The notes under the pieces were generated by a model. It searched no databases. It saw only the letters and a program-made list of their open reading frames with translations, and had not been told where the DNA came from. From Clostridiaceae bacterium (GTDB lineage Bacteria; Bacillota; Clostridia; Saccharofermentanales; DTU023), in contig JAAZJH010000007.1 of NCBI GenBank assembly GCA_012800435.1, forward strand, positions 1 through 64,000: a stretch of 64,000 nt of DNA, written 5' to 3'. Made by a program: the position numbers and the translations under genes. Positions 19,782 through 33,599 of the stretch are shown here, piece by piece. Position 1 is the stretch's first letter; each line of letters begins with the position of its first letter.

Positions 19782-20066
19782 ATGATTAAAGTAAATTTAC
19801 AGCTTCTCGCTCACAAAATGGGCATGGGAAGTACACGTAACGGACGCGATTCACGCTCGAAACGTCTCGGCGCTAAATTAGCGGACGGCCAGTTCTGTAC
19901 GGCAGGGAGCATTATTTATCGTCAGCGCGGCACAAAAATTCACCCGGGACGCAATGTCGGAAAAGGCAAGGACGACACGCTATACGCTAAAATTGACGGC
20001 ACCGTTCGTTTTGAACGTGTTTCCCGTACAAAAAGGTGTGCGAGCGTTTATCCCGTTGAGGTGTAA
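19782..20066 (+). CDS. rpmA: 50S ribosomal protein L27 with N-terminal Prp cleavage extension
   Basis: [30 protein letters not shown]; start 19782 gives proper SD spacing (GGAGG at 19771-19775). Confidence 0.95.
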   Translation: MIKVNLQLLAHKMGMGSTRNGRDSRSKRLGAKLADGQFCTAGSIIYRQRGTKIHPGRNVGKGKDDTLYAKIDGTVRFERVSRTKRCASVYPVEV

Positions 20067-20114
20067 TACGAACGTTTTTGAGAACACAGGGACTATATTT
20101 AAGACCAACTTTGA

Positions 20115-21389
<1,275 letters not shown>

Positions 21390-21439
21390 GTAATTAACTT
21401 ATTTCTCCTATTTTTAATCATTTAGATTCATGTATAATG

Positions 21440-21645
21440 GTTGCCAGCTAAGGCGTTAAACGTTGTTAGCAAACGTTTGGTAATCAACCTTGGCATTGCG
21501 GGTTCCGGAACCGTGATGGAGATGAACATCTATGTTTAACGGATGCAGTGTGTTGCCAAGTAGGAACGACCAAGTTGACCTCCGCTGAAAGCGTGATGGC
21601 CGACGGGTACGAGTCGCTGCATCAAAAGACAATCACGGATGCGGC
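21440..21645 (+). promoter_or_regulatory. Structured non-coding leader candidate upstream of rubredoxin
   Basis: TATAAT at 21433-21438, several complementary segments (GGTTCCGGAACC 21501-21512; GATGCAG 21542-21548/CTGCATC 21617-21623). Confidence 0.35.
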
Positions 21646-21666
21646 ATGAAAGAAAGAGAAATGACA

Positions 21667-21831
21667 ATGAAAGAGTATGTATGTGATATTTGCGGCTATG
21701 TGTATGATCCCGAAGTCGGTGATCCTGATGCCGGAATTGAACCCGGTGTAGCCTTTGAAGATCTCCCGGACGACTGGGTTTGCCCCTTCTGCGGTGTTGG
21801 CAAAGAAGATTTTTCACCTATAGAAGATTAA
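21667..21831 (+). CDS. Rubredoxin
   Basis: [24 protein letters not shown]...[15 protein letters not shown], two CxxC. Confidence 0.95.
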   Translation: MKEYVCDICGYVYDPEVGDPDAGIEPGVAFEDLPDDWVCPFCGVGKEDFSPIED

Positions 21832-21914
21832 TCAAAATAAGACACGAACGCTTTCTCTTCGGTGTTGCCTTTTAAATGAACGTAGTTATTTAGAAAACAT
21901 CGATGGAGAAAGCG

Positions 21915-22493
21915 TTATTGCTTTCCTTCGCGGTCTTCAGCCAGCGCTTCAAGGAGCATTTTTAAGATATCATCATAGTTGCGTCGCCAGTTCGTTGCCG
22001 CTTCTTTTGCGAGCGCTTCTGATGGAAATGTCATTTTTAAAAGAAAAGATTCATCGCCGTTGCAGGTGTTACGGCAGGTGAGCCGATACATGCCGCAGGC
22101 GGTTTCTTCAACTGTTGCGGTGATTTGATCTTCCGTTTTCCTTTTTAACGCTCCTTTCTCAAGATAGGTTGTAAGGAATCGTCGTGTAGAGGCAGGGATT
22201 TGATCATTTAGCGCGTCAAGTACGAGGCGACCTTCCGTGGTAAGATCGCAGCGTTCCACTTCACGCTCATGAGCATCCCTTGTTCTTTCATTCCGACGCG
22301 CAGCAACATGGATAAGCCGAGCTTTAACCAGTTCATCCAGCGCGGACGCCATTTCAAAATAATCCATGGAAAGCGTTGCAAGTGCTGCTTCGTAGAGTTG
22401 GGCGCGACGGATCCCTGGAGCTTCTCCGGCGATATAAAGCAAAATTAGTTTCTGAATTGGAAGATCTTGGCGCGACATATGGTGTCCTTCCAT
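21915..22493 (-). CDS. DUF4364-like protein
   Basis: LPIQKLILLYI... winged-helix-like N-terminus, length and architecture as recalled for this family. Confidence 0.6.
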   Translation of the reverse strand: MEGHHMSRQDLPIQKLILLYIAGEAPGIRRAQLYEAALATLSMDYFEMASALDELVKARLIHVAARRNERTRDAHEREVERCDLTTEGRLVLDALNDQIPASTRRFLTTYLEKGALKRKTEDQITATVEETACGMYRLTCRNTCNGDESFLLKMTFPSEALAKEAATNWRRNYDDILKMLLEALAEDREGKQ

Positions 22494-22733
22494 AGGTGAA
22501 CAGTGATTGATTACATAAATATTAACACAGTGTGCAATGATTAATTTGATTCCTTACTCGTCATCGCTTAAACTAATCCCTGGAAACGCGTACATGATCT
22601 CGCACAAGAAGAGCTCATTCAGAAGCGAATCCAATGATCCCGTCTAGGCTTGTGATCGAAGAAGTCAATCGAAAAGAATGTTCTGACTTATTTGTGACAG
22701 CCAGCTGATACGGTTTGAAAGGGTGGAATCACA

Positions 22734-23387
22734 TTGAAGCTCGATTTGCTGATGATTGCGATCATCGTTTTGATGGCGGTAGTCGGTTACCGCCGAGGCT
22801 TACTTCTTTCTGTTGTCGGTTTTTTAAGTTCACTAATTTCGATCGGCATCGCATTCCTTTTCGTACGTCCTTTATCCCATTTTTTAACATCGCAAGGTTT
22901 GTTCAGTTCAACTATACAGCGCATATCCGATCGGATTTATGAAGCGGGGAGGACATCGGCGATCACTATTGCGCCTGTATTGGAAGAAATCGGCATTCCT
23001 GAATCGTGGACGCGGACGATTCTGCAAACACAGACGGGAAGTGAGGCGGATGTCGTCGATTATACGGCACATGCCGTATGGATGCTGGCGTCGGCAGCAC
23101 TCGCGCTTTTAATCATTTACTTATTTGTGAGAATCGTATTAGGTTTTACAGCAAGATTGCTAACGCCTGCGATCGAAGGTGTGCCTGTTGTCGGATGGTT
23201 GAATCATCTGGGCGGATGCTTGATCGGAGCGCTCTGGGGAGCCACTGTGATCACCCTATCTATCATGGTGTTAATTTCACTGTCAGGAGCGTTCCCTTCC
23301 ATCGCAGAATGGACTCATGATTCAAGACTTATTTCCTTTCTTGCAGAAAAAGACATAATTCGCTCACTTTTGGACACGATTCTTTGA
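22734..23387 (+). CDS. CvpA family membrane protein
   Basis: LDLLMIAIIVLMAVVGYRRGLLLSVVGFLSSLISIGIA, four TM segments; TTG start. Confidence 0.8.
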   Translation: MKLDLLMIAIIVLMAVVGYRRGLLLSVVGFLSSLISIGIAFLFVRPLSHFLTSQGLFSSTIQRISDRIYEAGRTSAITIAPVLEEIGIPESWTRTILQTQTGSEADVVDYTAHAVWMLASAALALLIIYLFVRIVLGFTARLLTPAIEGVPVVGWLNHLGGCLIGALWGATVITLSIMVLISLSGAFPSIAEWTHDSRLISFLAEKDIIRSLLDTIL

Positions 23388-23397
23388 TTCAAAGCGG

Positions 23398-23784
<387 letters not shown>

Positions 23785-23825
23785 ACTCAATTACGAAGAT
23801 CAAATCTTATTTTAAGGAGTAATAA

Positions 23826-25442
<1,617 letters not shown>

Positions 25443-25491
25443 TCACTAACCTGTGAAGAGATCGATTACCGTCGAGGTGATTATGAAAGCA

Positions 25492-25525
25492 AAGAGAGCG
25501 TCTTGAAGAGGCGCTCTCTTTTTTT
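25492..25525 (+). terminator. Rho-independent terminator after groEL
   Basis: AAGAGAGCG..CGCTCTCTT followed by TTTTT. Confidence 0.9.
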
Positions 25526-25632
25526 GAATCTCATATGTCGAATCGCATCCATTTGAAACCGTCGAATGAAATGGTTGATCCGTGCTATAGTATTTTCTAT
25601 ATAAGGATCGATAGGAGCCGAATCACGACCGT

Positions 25633-26838
25633 ATGATTGACGATTCTGACGTTAAAGAACAGCGTGACACTGCCGTTAAGACGCCGTCCGACCATCAAAA
25701 ACTGATTCTCATCAGCGTCTTTTGTTGGACGGTGCTTCTTCTTGGCGTCGCTTTTGTATACTTTGCCGGCCGCGACAGTGAGGTGCAAGGCACATCTGTT
25801 TTTGAATTACAGATCGGCGAACCTTTTGCACTGCAAGGTGCGGAACCTGATCATTTTGTGCTTCTCGGTCGCACACCTCTGCGAATTGAAAAGGAAGGAG
25901 CAGCCGTGCTCGATGCGCGCGGAAGAGAACGTGACTTCATTCGCTGGCCGTATCGCGATGTGCAGGTATCGTTTGCCGGTGAAGCATTAATTGTTCTTCC
26001 GGATTGGGGCACGGGGTTCATGCTTATTGAGCCGGACAAAAACATCTCCGTCTTTGATACAGAAGTCCAAATCGATTGTGCTGATTATGGTGACCAAGTT
26101 GTGGTGACCATTGGACATGACGCTTCAAGCCGAGGTGTGGTATCGGTTTTTGATCTCCAAACGAACGCTGAGACATTAACATTACCATTTGAGCATGAGG
26201 GATGGCCGATCGCCATCCAACTGATGGAAGGTAGCCGGGGTTTTGAACTTTTGCTTGCAGATGATGCGAAAGGCCATCCTATCACCCGGTATCAGCAATA
26301 CGATCTTGCGGGCAATCGAATAGCAGATCACAGTTTCTCAGCACATTCGTTGTTAGCGGGAATGATCTCCTTCTCTGATCGAGGCAGATTGCTCTTTGGA
26401 GTCGACACGATCGTTCTAGTCAATGCGTTAACCGGTGAACCTGAGGAAACATTTGAAACGGGTCGATTGATTCATGTAGAACATCTGAAAGGGAGCGTTG
26501 CGGTCGCGGTGCAAGAGGGAAATAAAGCACGTATTCTGCTTCTATCTGACTACCAAACGGATGTGTCCCGTTTTATGACGCCCGCTGTTGACATATGGTG
26601 TCGTCGTGGTGTGGAAACAAATGAAGAAGACGGCGATTTCTTTCAAACAATGTCGCTTTCAAAAAATGGACGATTTCTTCTCATTGGAACAGATCGATCA
26701 CTAATATTGCTGGATGCAAAAGACGGACGCGAACTATCGCGTTCTCTATTCAACGACACGATGCAGATCTTTGCGCTCAGCGAAACGTCATTTTTTGTTA
26801 CGACGTCCAGCGAGGCTGTGATCGTCTCCGTTAAATAA
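25633..26838 (+). CDS. Membrane-anchored DUF5711-like protein (beta-propeller-like repeats)
   Basis: Single N-terminal TM (LILISVFCWTVLLLGVAFVYFA) then repetitive beta-rich domain. Confidence 0.5.
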   Translation: MIDDSDVKEQRDTAVKTPSDHQKLILISVFCWTVLLLGVAFVYFAGRDSEVQGTSVFELQIGEPFALQGAEPDHFVLLGRTPLRIEKEGAAVLDARGRERDFIRWPYRDVQVSFAGEALIVLPDWGTGFMLIEPDKNISVFDTEVQIDCADYGDQVVVTIGHDASSRGVVSVFDLQTNAETLTLPFEHEGWPIAIQLMEGSRGFELLLADDAKGHPITRYQQYDLAGNRIADHSFSAHSLLAGMISFSDRGRLLFGVDTIVLVNALTGEPEETFETGRLIHVEHLKGSVAVAVQEGNKARILLLSDYQTDVSRFMTPAVDIWCRRGVETNEEDGDFFQTMSLSKNGRFLLIGTDRSLILLDAKDGRELSRSLFNDTMQIFALSETSFFVTTSSEAVIVSVK

Positions 26839-26946
26839 TGATTTTCTAAAATGACGGTGAACAGGATGGTTCGATTGATACCAGTCGCGATAAGATGATT
26901 TTGACATGATTGCCTTCTCTCGCAGTGAATGAAAAGAGGTCTTTAG

Positions 26947-28341
26947 TTGAAATTCAGAACGAATCCGGATCGTAGCAAAGAAACATTGTTACAGAGAGAG
27001 TCCGCGTTTTCAAAATCGCAAAAGTCCTTCGATCTTGTTATCGCGGGAGGCGGTGCCGCAGGTGTACTTGCGGCAATTGCCGCTTGTGATGAAGGTCTTT
27101 CGGGAACATCGGTCGCAATTGTTGAAAAGGAGGAGACAATATTACGAAAAGTGCGGGCGAGTGGAAACGGACGATGCAATCTTGCCAATATGGGTTCTAT
27201 CGAAGGGCGTTATCACGGTCACTATCCTCAGTTCGTACGCGGTGTGTTTTCTCGAGTGGCTCCTGAATCGCTTCTAAGTTATTTTCGTTCGATTGGATTA
27301 GCGACGATAAGCGACGACGAAGGACGCGTATATCCGCGTTCCAATCAAGCACAGTCCGTCGTTCTTACGCTAACTCGCGCGCTTAACCGGCGAAATATAG
27401 AGGTATTCACAGAAAAACAACTCGTTAGGATTTCGCGTGAGTCGTCGCGTTTTTTATTAGATCTATCTGATGGCATGAGTTGGGACACACGAGCGCTTGT
27501 AATCGCTTCCGGAGGGCCTGCATCGCCGAATTTGGGAGGCGACTTAAGCGGCATGAGACTTTTAATGTCGCTCGGACATGCTTGTGAATCGCCGTTTCCG
27601 GCACTTGTGCCTCTTGTGTTACATCCACATCCGCTTCTCAAAAGGGCGGAAGGGGTTAGATTCCGCGGGCAGGCATTTTTTGAAAATTGCAAAGGAACAT
27701 GTTCTAAAACGGTGTCCGGAGAATTTCTCGTTACATCCTACGGTATGTCGGGTATCGCGGCTATGGAGCTTGGTCGCACTGTATCTATGATTGATATATC
27801 AGATCCTGCATATTCTATGCCTGAGTGCACAGCCGGTCATCAGATCGAGTCCCGATCTCAGGAACGCTCGAGGTCAAAAGATACAATTGGGAATTTGGTC
27901 GTCGATTTACTTCCTGAATTTTCGGAAGAGGAATTGGTGTCCTTTTTTAATATGCAGGACTGCTCAAGACAAACCTCATCTGATCTTTGGCGTATTGTCC
28001 TTTCCGGACTGATTCCTGTAAAAATGGCTGAGGCCATGCTGATGGATTCACATTTTCCGTTGGAACCTACGGCTGTTGTACAGATGATTAAATCATTGAG
28101 GCTTCCGGTTATCGGAACGCGCGATTTTGACTACGCTCAGGTAACTGCGGGCGGTATCTCGACACGCGACTTTAATCCGAGAACGCTCGAATCATATAAA
28201 ATACCGCGACTTTATGCTGCCGGTGAAGTGCTTGATATCGACGGTGATACGGGCGGCTTCAACTTGATGTGGGCTTTTTCTTCCGGCATCCTAGCCGGCT
28301 TATCAGCAGCTCGCGCCTTGCAGAAGAACGTGGGCGACTGA
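26947..28341 (+). CDS. NAD(P)/FAD-dependent oxidoreductase, HI0933/BaiN family
   Basis: FDLVIAGGGAAGVLAAIAA, RKVRASGNGRCNLAN, GGFNLMWAFSSGILAG. Confidence 0.88.
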   Translation: MKFRTNPDRSKETLLQRESAFSKSQKSFDLVIAGGGAAGVLAAIAACDEGLSGTSVAIVEKEETILRKVRASGNGRCNLANMGSIEGRYHGHYPQFVRGVFSRVAPESLLSYFRSIGLATISDDEGRVYPRSNQAQSVVLTLTRALNRRNIEVFTEKQLVRISRESSRFLLDLSDGMSWDTRALVIASGGPASPNLGGDLSGMRLLMSLGHACESPFPALVPLVLHPHPLLKRAEGVRFRGQAFFENCKGTCSKTVSGEFLVTSYGMSGIAAMELGRTVSMIDISDPAYSMPECTAGHQIESRSQERSRSKDTIGNLVVDLLPEFSEEELVSFFNMQDCSRQTSSDLWRIVLSGLIPVKMAEAMLMDSHFPLEPTAVVQMIKSLRLPVIGTRDFDYAQVTAGGISTRDFNPRTLESYKIPRLYAAGEVLDIDGDTGGFNLMWAFSSGILAGLSAARALQKNVGD

Positions 28342-28342
28342 T

Positions 28343-29548
28343 ATGCCGGATAGCAGAAAGTCACAATGCCATTCATTTAGCTTCGAAGAAAAGAGCAGCA
28401 GCTTTGCTGAAGCCTTGCTTCAGTGGTTCGATCGTGAAGCTAGAGCGTTGCCTTGGCGTGCAGATCCGGATGATCCATCACTTCGCCGTGATCCCTATGC
28501 TGTGGTGCTCTCAGAGCTGATGCTTCAACAAACGCAGGTGACGACTGTCATCGATTACTTTAATCGTTTTATGATGCGCTTTCCGACGATAGAGACATTG
28601 GCCGATGCCGATGAAACGGAGGTTCTAAAACTCTGGGAAGGTCTCGGCTACTATCGTCGCGCGAGGCATCTGCACGCGCTCGCTAAAGAGGTGACAACGC
28701 GCTATAACGGCGCCTTGCCTCGGGATCGTGACCGGCTTCTTGAGCTTCCCGGAGTCGGTCCCTACACTGCCGGCGCTATTCGTTCTTTTGCTTATAACTT
28801 GCCTGATGCCGCGGTAGACGGCAATGTTGTCCGCATCGCGTCACGCATAGAGGCAGAACCCTATATCAATAACGATGCCCGCACCAACAGGTTGATCCGG
28901 CAAAGTGTACTCGCCTTGCTTCCTGATGAGCGCTCCGGTGATTTTAATGAAGCGTTAATGGATCTTGGTTCTATGATCTGTACGCCAAAAAATCCGTCCT
29001 GTGACGTCTGTCCCATAGCTGCATTTTGTAGAGCCTTTAAACAGGGGCGTGTGCAGGATTTTCCTATACGTGAAAAGAAGACGGCTAAACCGGTGTCTTC
29101 CTTTTCTTACGTTGCCCTTCGACTAGACGGCAGGCTATTTGTCCGATGTCGTGGAAGCGGACTTCTCGAAGGGCTTTATGAATTTCTTTTGCTTCCGAAG
29201 TTGTTTGAGAAAGATGAAAAACAAGCGCTTAAGCTTGCCCTTCAAAAAATGCTTCTGCCTGATATGGCAAGCGATGACATGACATCAAACGACAAGCCGA
29301 CATTACTGCTCTTCTGGCGCGGAAGGAAGCGTGCCGTTTTTTCACATCGGATATGGGAGATGACGTTTTGGGATGCCGAATTGATCAGTGATGAATCGTT
29401 TGATGGCGTTTTATTACGAGAAAATGATCTGGATTCTTTAATGCGCGACGGAAAATGGGTCACGCGTAATGAGTTAGCGGCGTTGCCTTTCTCGGCTGTT
29501 CTCGCTCCTTGGCGTGACGCGCTCCTTGATGACTGCTCATTGCGATAA
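28343..29548 (+). CDS. mutY: A/G-specific adenine glycosylase
   Basis: LMLQQTQVTTV, ELPGVGPYTAGAI, AVDGNVVRI, CTPKNPSCDVCPIAAFC Fe-S motif. Confidence 0.93.
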   Translation: MPDSRKSQCHSFSFEEKSSSFAEALLQWFDREARALPWRADPDDPSLRRDPYAVVLSELMLQQTQVTTVIDYFNRFMMRFPTIETLADADETEVLKLWEGLGYYRRARHLHALAKEVTTRYNGALPRDRDRLLELPGVGPYTAGAIRSFAYNLPDAAVDGNVVRIASRIEAEPYINNDARTNRLIRQSVLALLPDERSGDFNEALMDLGSMICTPKNPSCDVCPIAAFCRAFKQGRVQDFPIREKKTAKPVSSFSYVALRLDGRLFVRCRGSGLLEGLYEFLLLPKLFEKDEKQALKLALQKMLLPDMASDDMTSNDKPTLLLFWRGRKRAVFSHRIWEMTFWDAELISDESFDGVLLRENDLDSLMRDGKWVTRNELAALPFSAVLAPWRDALLDDCSLR

Positions 29549-29637
29549 GTGCTTGTTTCACAAAGAACTATTCAAAACAGGGAAGAGGATAGGTGCACAC
29601 AACGGCGGTCATGCTTCAGTTCTGTGACGCAACTGAT

Positions 29638-30882
29638 TCAGATGCTCACATCGTCGTTCAGTGTAAAATATGAGCTTGGAGATTCTTCAGTTAGATGACT
29701 CGTATATTCGCGGTCGATTGTAATCCAAAGATTGAGATTCGGATCGCAGGTCACCATCTTTTGTTGCATTTTTGAGAAAAAAGTTTTGTTATCAATTGTT
29801 GTCTTGTCGTCGATGTCGACATCAAAGGCGGCGATCGGTTTTCCATCCTGTGATTTAAACAAGAAAAGGCTATGTACGACAGCGTTTGGAATAATTTCTT
29901 TGGCAGCATTATCAAGTCGACCCAGAAGTTCGGTGTACGCTTCATCATGCGGGTAGGATGGTTCCGCATGAAGGAGTAAATTGATGCCATAGTCACGTTT
30001 CATTTTTCGTTCAATACGGTCGGTGATGAGGTGTACTTCCGGAAATAACTCTTGGCTGTCGAGTTCAACATGCGCGGTGGCAAAAACGCGTCCCGGTCCG
30101 TAGTCATGAACAATGAGATCGTGCATATCTAGAATACGGGGATCTGACTTCAGTATTTTTTCCTGAAGGAACAGAGTGAGTTCCTTCGAGGGACGACTCC
30201 CGATGAGAAGGGTCGCCGCGTTGAGAATAATTTCAATAGCCGACCAGCCGATCGCAATGCTGATAATCAAGCCTACAGGACCATCGAGATTGAATCCGAA
30301 AGCAGCATAAAGAATTGCGGATGCGACGACACCGCTCGTGATGTAAACATCGGCTATGCTGTCTTTCGATGAGGCCAATAGAATTGGCGATTGGATCTTC
30401 CGTCCCCATTTCCGATAAATGATAAATTGCAGAATCTTCAACAGAATCGATGCGATGAGAACAACGAATGTCCAAACATCGGTCGTAAGATCGATCGGCG
30501 ATATGATGCGTTCAATGGATGTCCGTCCGAATTGAAACGCGACTATCAGCATAGCGATGGCAATGACCATAGAGGCGATATATTCAAAACGAGCGTGCCC
30601 GAAAGGATGTTTTTCGTCTGCCGGTTTCGCGGATAAAATGATCGAGATCAGCGAAACCATGGAGCTTGCGGCATCCGAGACATTATTCCATGCGTCAGCG
30701 GAAATAGCTAAACTGCCGGACATCCTGCCGATGATCAACTTAAAAACGGCAAGCAGCACGTTGATTGCGAGTCCGATTAGGATAGCGCGCGTGCTCAAGG
30801 TCTTTCGCCGAGCGTTTGACGTCTTGATGGCAAAGTGTTGATGGCGATCTTTCGATTGTTCGGGCGTCGGGGTTGGGATCAT
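29638..30882 (-). CDS. Cation diffusion facilitator family transporter
   Basis: SISADAWNNVSDAASS, HPFGHARFEY, multiple TM. Confidence 0.9.
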   Translation of the reverse strand: MIPTPTPEQSKDRHQHFAIKTSNARRKTLSTRAILIGLAINVLLAVFKLIIGRMSGSLAISADAWNNVSDAASSMVSLISIILSAKPADEKHPFGHARFEYIASMVIAIAMLIVAFQFGRTSIERIISPIDLTTDVWTFVVLIASILLKILQFIIYRKWGRKIQSPILLASSKDSIADVYITSGVVASAILYAAFGFNLDGPVGLIISIAIGWSAIEIILNAATLLIGSRPSKELTLFLQEKILKSDPRILDMHDLIVHDYGPGRVFATAHVELDSQELFPEVHLITDRIERKMKRDYGINLLLHAEPSYPHDEAYTELLGRLDNAAKEIIPNAVVHSLFLFKSQDGKPIAAFDVDIDDKTTIDNKTFFSKMQQKMVTCDPNLNLWITIDREYTSHLTEESPSSYFTLNDDVSI

Positions 30883-30897
30883 AGGCTTATTTGAACC

Positions 30898-31656
30898 TCA
30901 AGTCGCATCGACTCCGCGTTGTGCATAGCGAAGTTGTTTAAAAACGGATCCGATCGGTTCATGAATAACAAGATCGGCGACGTTATCGTAAGGCGTCACG
31001 TCCAGATTGATGAGCACAAGCTCCGAGCCATAGGGTCTAAATTGAATCAGTCCGGCAGCAGGGTACACCATGAGTGAGCTGCCACCAACGATGAGAAGAT
31101 CGGCACGCTTGATGGCGTCTAATGAAGCGTTGATGACGGCATCATCTAATGACTCACCATACATAACGATATCAGGGCGTACGAAACCGCCGCAGTCGGG
31201 TTGAGTGCAGTAAAACACGCCTGTTGTACTTTTTACATCTTCAAAGGTATAGGGATTTGCACAGGTCATGCAATAAAAACGCAAACCATTTCCGTGAAGC
31301 TCGAGTACCTTTTTGCTGCCGGCTTTCTGGTGAAGTCCATCTATATTTTGAGTAATAATGGCGCTGAGGAGCCCTTTTTTTTCCATCACCGCGAGTCCGT
31401 AGTGTGCTGCATTCGGTTCAATATCGCTCAACATGAAATATTTCCGATAAAAGTCATAAAATCGTTCAGGTTCTTGGCGCATGAAATCAAAGGACAGGTA
31501 ACGTTCCGCACCGCCCTCCTGTTCGTAAATGCCTTTAGGGCTTCGAAAATCGGGTACCCCTGATTCCGTCGAAACGCCGGCACCTCCAAAAAAGACAATA
31601 TGTTCGGAGGAGTTGATCCAATCATTTAACTTTTTGATCGATGTTGACAGGTTCAA
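30898..31656 (-). CDS. NAD-dependent protein deacylase, Sir2 family
   Basis: FFGGAGVSTESGVPDFRS, TQNIDGLHQKAG, two Cys pairs. Confidence 0.93.
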   Translation of the reverse strand: MNLSTSIKKLNDWINSSEHIVFFGGAGVSTESGVPDFRSPKGIYEQEGGAERYLSFDFMRQEPERFYDFYRKYFMLSDIEPNAAHYGLAVMEKKGLLSAIITQNIDGLHQKAGSKKVLELHGNGLRFYCMTCANPYTFEDVKSTTGVFYCTQPDCGGFVRPDIVMYGESLDDAVINASLDAIKRADLLIVGGSSLMVYPAAGLIQFRPYGSELVLINLDVTPYDNVADLVIHEPIGSVFKQLRYAQRGVDAT

Positions 31657-31824
31657 GCAGTGTTCCTTTCAATTTGACAGCGAGAGGTCACTTAATCGCT
31701 CCGGTGTAATAGAAAAGATTTTAGACGTCGCTTCGAGAGTCCCTCTCATTCAGAACCGTTCAGGCATATGCGGCAAAAGGGATTAGGCTATCTCTTTCAC
31801 ATCAGGACTTATAGATCGCGTTTT

Positions 31825-32400
31825 TTAAAATTTAAGGCTCTCAGAAGCGAATGTTTCTTTTGAAACATCGTTGGCAATATTTTGTCCGCAGAGCGCTTGA
31901 ATTAATGTGAGCGCGAAATGCATTGATGCGCCGGGACCTTTAGCAGTGACAACCTGATCGCTGTGAATGATGAGTCGATTGATGTAATGACCTTCTGTGA
32001 TGGATTCTTCGCACCCCGGATAGCATGTATATCTTATGTCCTTTAATAGTCCGGCTTTTTCAAGCACCCATGGGCCGGCGCAGATCGCGGCAACCATCCC
32101 GCCCTGTGCGTGAACGCGTTGCAATACCTCAATAACTCTATCCGTATCTGCCAAGTTGGTCGCACCGGGCAAACCCCCCGGGATGACAACTAAATCCGTG
32201 TTGTCGATCTGTTCGTCACTAAGTTCCGGGAGTATTTTGTCGGCGATGACGGGAATGCCGTGTGATGAGACAACTTGATGTTTGTTGTTCCAGCTCACCG
32301 TCGTGACATTTATATCAGCACGGCGAAAAAAATCAATAGGCGTCATAGCCTCAATGATCTCAAAGCCTTCTGCCAAGAAAACGACAGCTTGTTTTTTCAT
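31825..32400 (-). CDS. DJ-1/PfpI family protein
   Basis: VVFLAEGFEIIEAMTPID, AAICAGPWVLEKAG nucleophile elbow. Confidence 0.9.
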   Translation of the reverse strand: MKKQAVVFLAEGFEIIEAMTPIDFFRRADINVTTVSWNNKHQVVSSHGIPVIADKILPELSDEQIDNTDLVVIPGGLPGATNLADTDRVIEVLQRVHAQGGMVAAICAGPWVLEKAGLLKDIRYTCYPGCEESITEGHYINRLIIHSDQVVTAKGPGASMHFALTLIQALCGQNIANDVSKETFASESLKF

Positions 32401-32599
32401 AATAATATCTACCTTCTTTCCATTGTACTTTCAATATTATTATACCTAAAGGGCGATTGCCTATGATAAAATTAATCCACAACAAAACCGAAAGGATTTG
32501 AGGCTTTGTCTGTGGCGGTTTTTTACTGAAAACCGTATAAGTAAATTGGACATATGTTCGCTAAAGAGGATCGCAAAAAGACAGCAAAGGAGATTGATC

Positions 32600-33274
32600 A
32601 TGCGCTACTCAATTGAAGGCGGTATACTTCCCTACGTGGTTTGTCACCTTGATGCCGGTGAAAGCATTTTAACAGAAAAAGGTGCGATGGCTTGGATGTC
32701 GCCAAATATGCAAATGGAGACTAAAGGTCACGGTGGCTTAGGAAAAATGGTCGGACGAGCGTTTTCAGGCGAGTCCATGTTCCAGAATATTTACACGGCA
32801 CAGGGCGGCCCGGGAATGATCGCTATGGCATCAAGTTTTCCCGGAGCCATCATCGATTTCATGATTCAGCCGGGTCACGGCATCATAGCTCAGAAAAGGG
32901 CATTTTTGGCATGTGAAATGGGCGTTGAGCTGTCAGTTCACTTTCAGAAAAAAATTGGCGCAGGTTTCTTTGGCGGTGAAGGTTTTATTATGCAGCATTT
33001 TTCAGGATACGGCATCGCATTCCTCGAAGTCGACGGCAGCGTCAAATATTACGATCTCGCACCCGGCGAATCAATGATCATTGACACAGGGTATTTGGTT
33101 GCGATGAGCGAGTCTTGCAGCATTGACATCCAAACGACGGGAGGCGTCAAGAACGCGCTGCTTGGAGGCGAAGGACTCTTCAATACTGTGCTGACCGGTC
33201 CGGGGCGTATCTATCTGCAATCCATGCCGTTGAGTAAACTTTCAAGTGTTATTACGATTCCCGGAGCGCGCTAA
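32600..33274 (+). CDS. TIGR00266/AIM24 family protein
   Basis: YSIEGGILPYVVCHLDAGESILTEKGAMAWM; SD AAAGGAGA before ATG 32600. Confidence 0.85.
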   Translation: MRYSIEGGILPYVVCHLDAGESILTEKGAMAWMSPNMQMETKGHGGLGKMVGRAFSGESMFQNIYTAQGGPGMIAMASSFPGAIIDFMIQPGHGIIAQKRAFLACEMGVELSVHFQKKIGAGFFGGEGFIMQHFSGYGIAFLEVDGSVKYYDLAPGESMIIDTGYLVAMSESCSIDIQTTGGVKNALLGGEGLFNTVLTGPGRIYLQSMPLSKLSSVITIPGAR

Positions 33275-33363
33275 AGAATATAACAGGTTAGAAATCTGCG
33301 TTTCACTCTAAAAAAGGCGTAACCTGCGCGGTATGTCGCCGCCACATTATTATCATGAAGGAT

Positions 33364-33425
33364 GGCGTCCGCGGTGTAGACATCGTTGTTGTGCGATCTG
33401 TCGATAGCCGGGACGCCCTTTTTTG
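33364..33425 (+). terminator. Terminator after TIGR00266 gene
   Basis: GGCGTCC ... GGACGCC followed by CTTTTTT; long loop. Confidence 0.5.
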
Positions 33426-33599
33426 TGTTTAGATTTTATTATCCGTATTTGCAATCAATATAATGCAATGATCACGTCATAAATAATTAATAATTGTCGA
33501 ATACGATAATACAATCGGAATTATGGTAAACCGTGCAGCAGGAGTTGCCGACCCCCCGGTGACGACCGCTTTAATAAAAATAGAAAAGAGAAAAACAAT

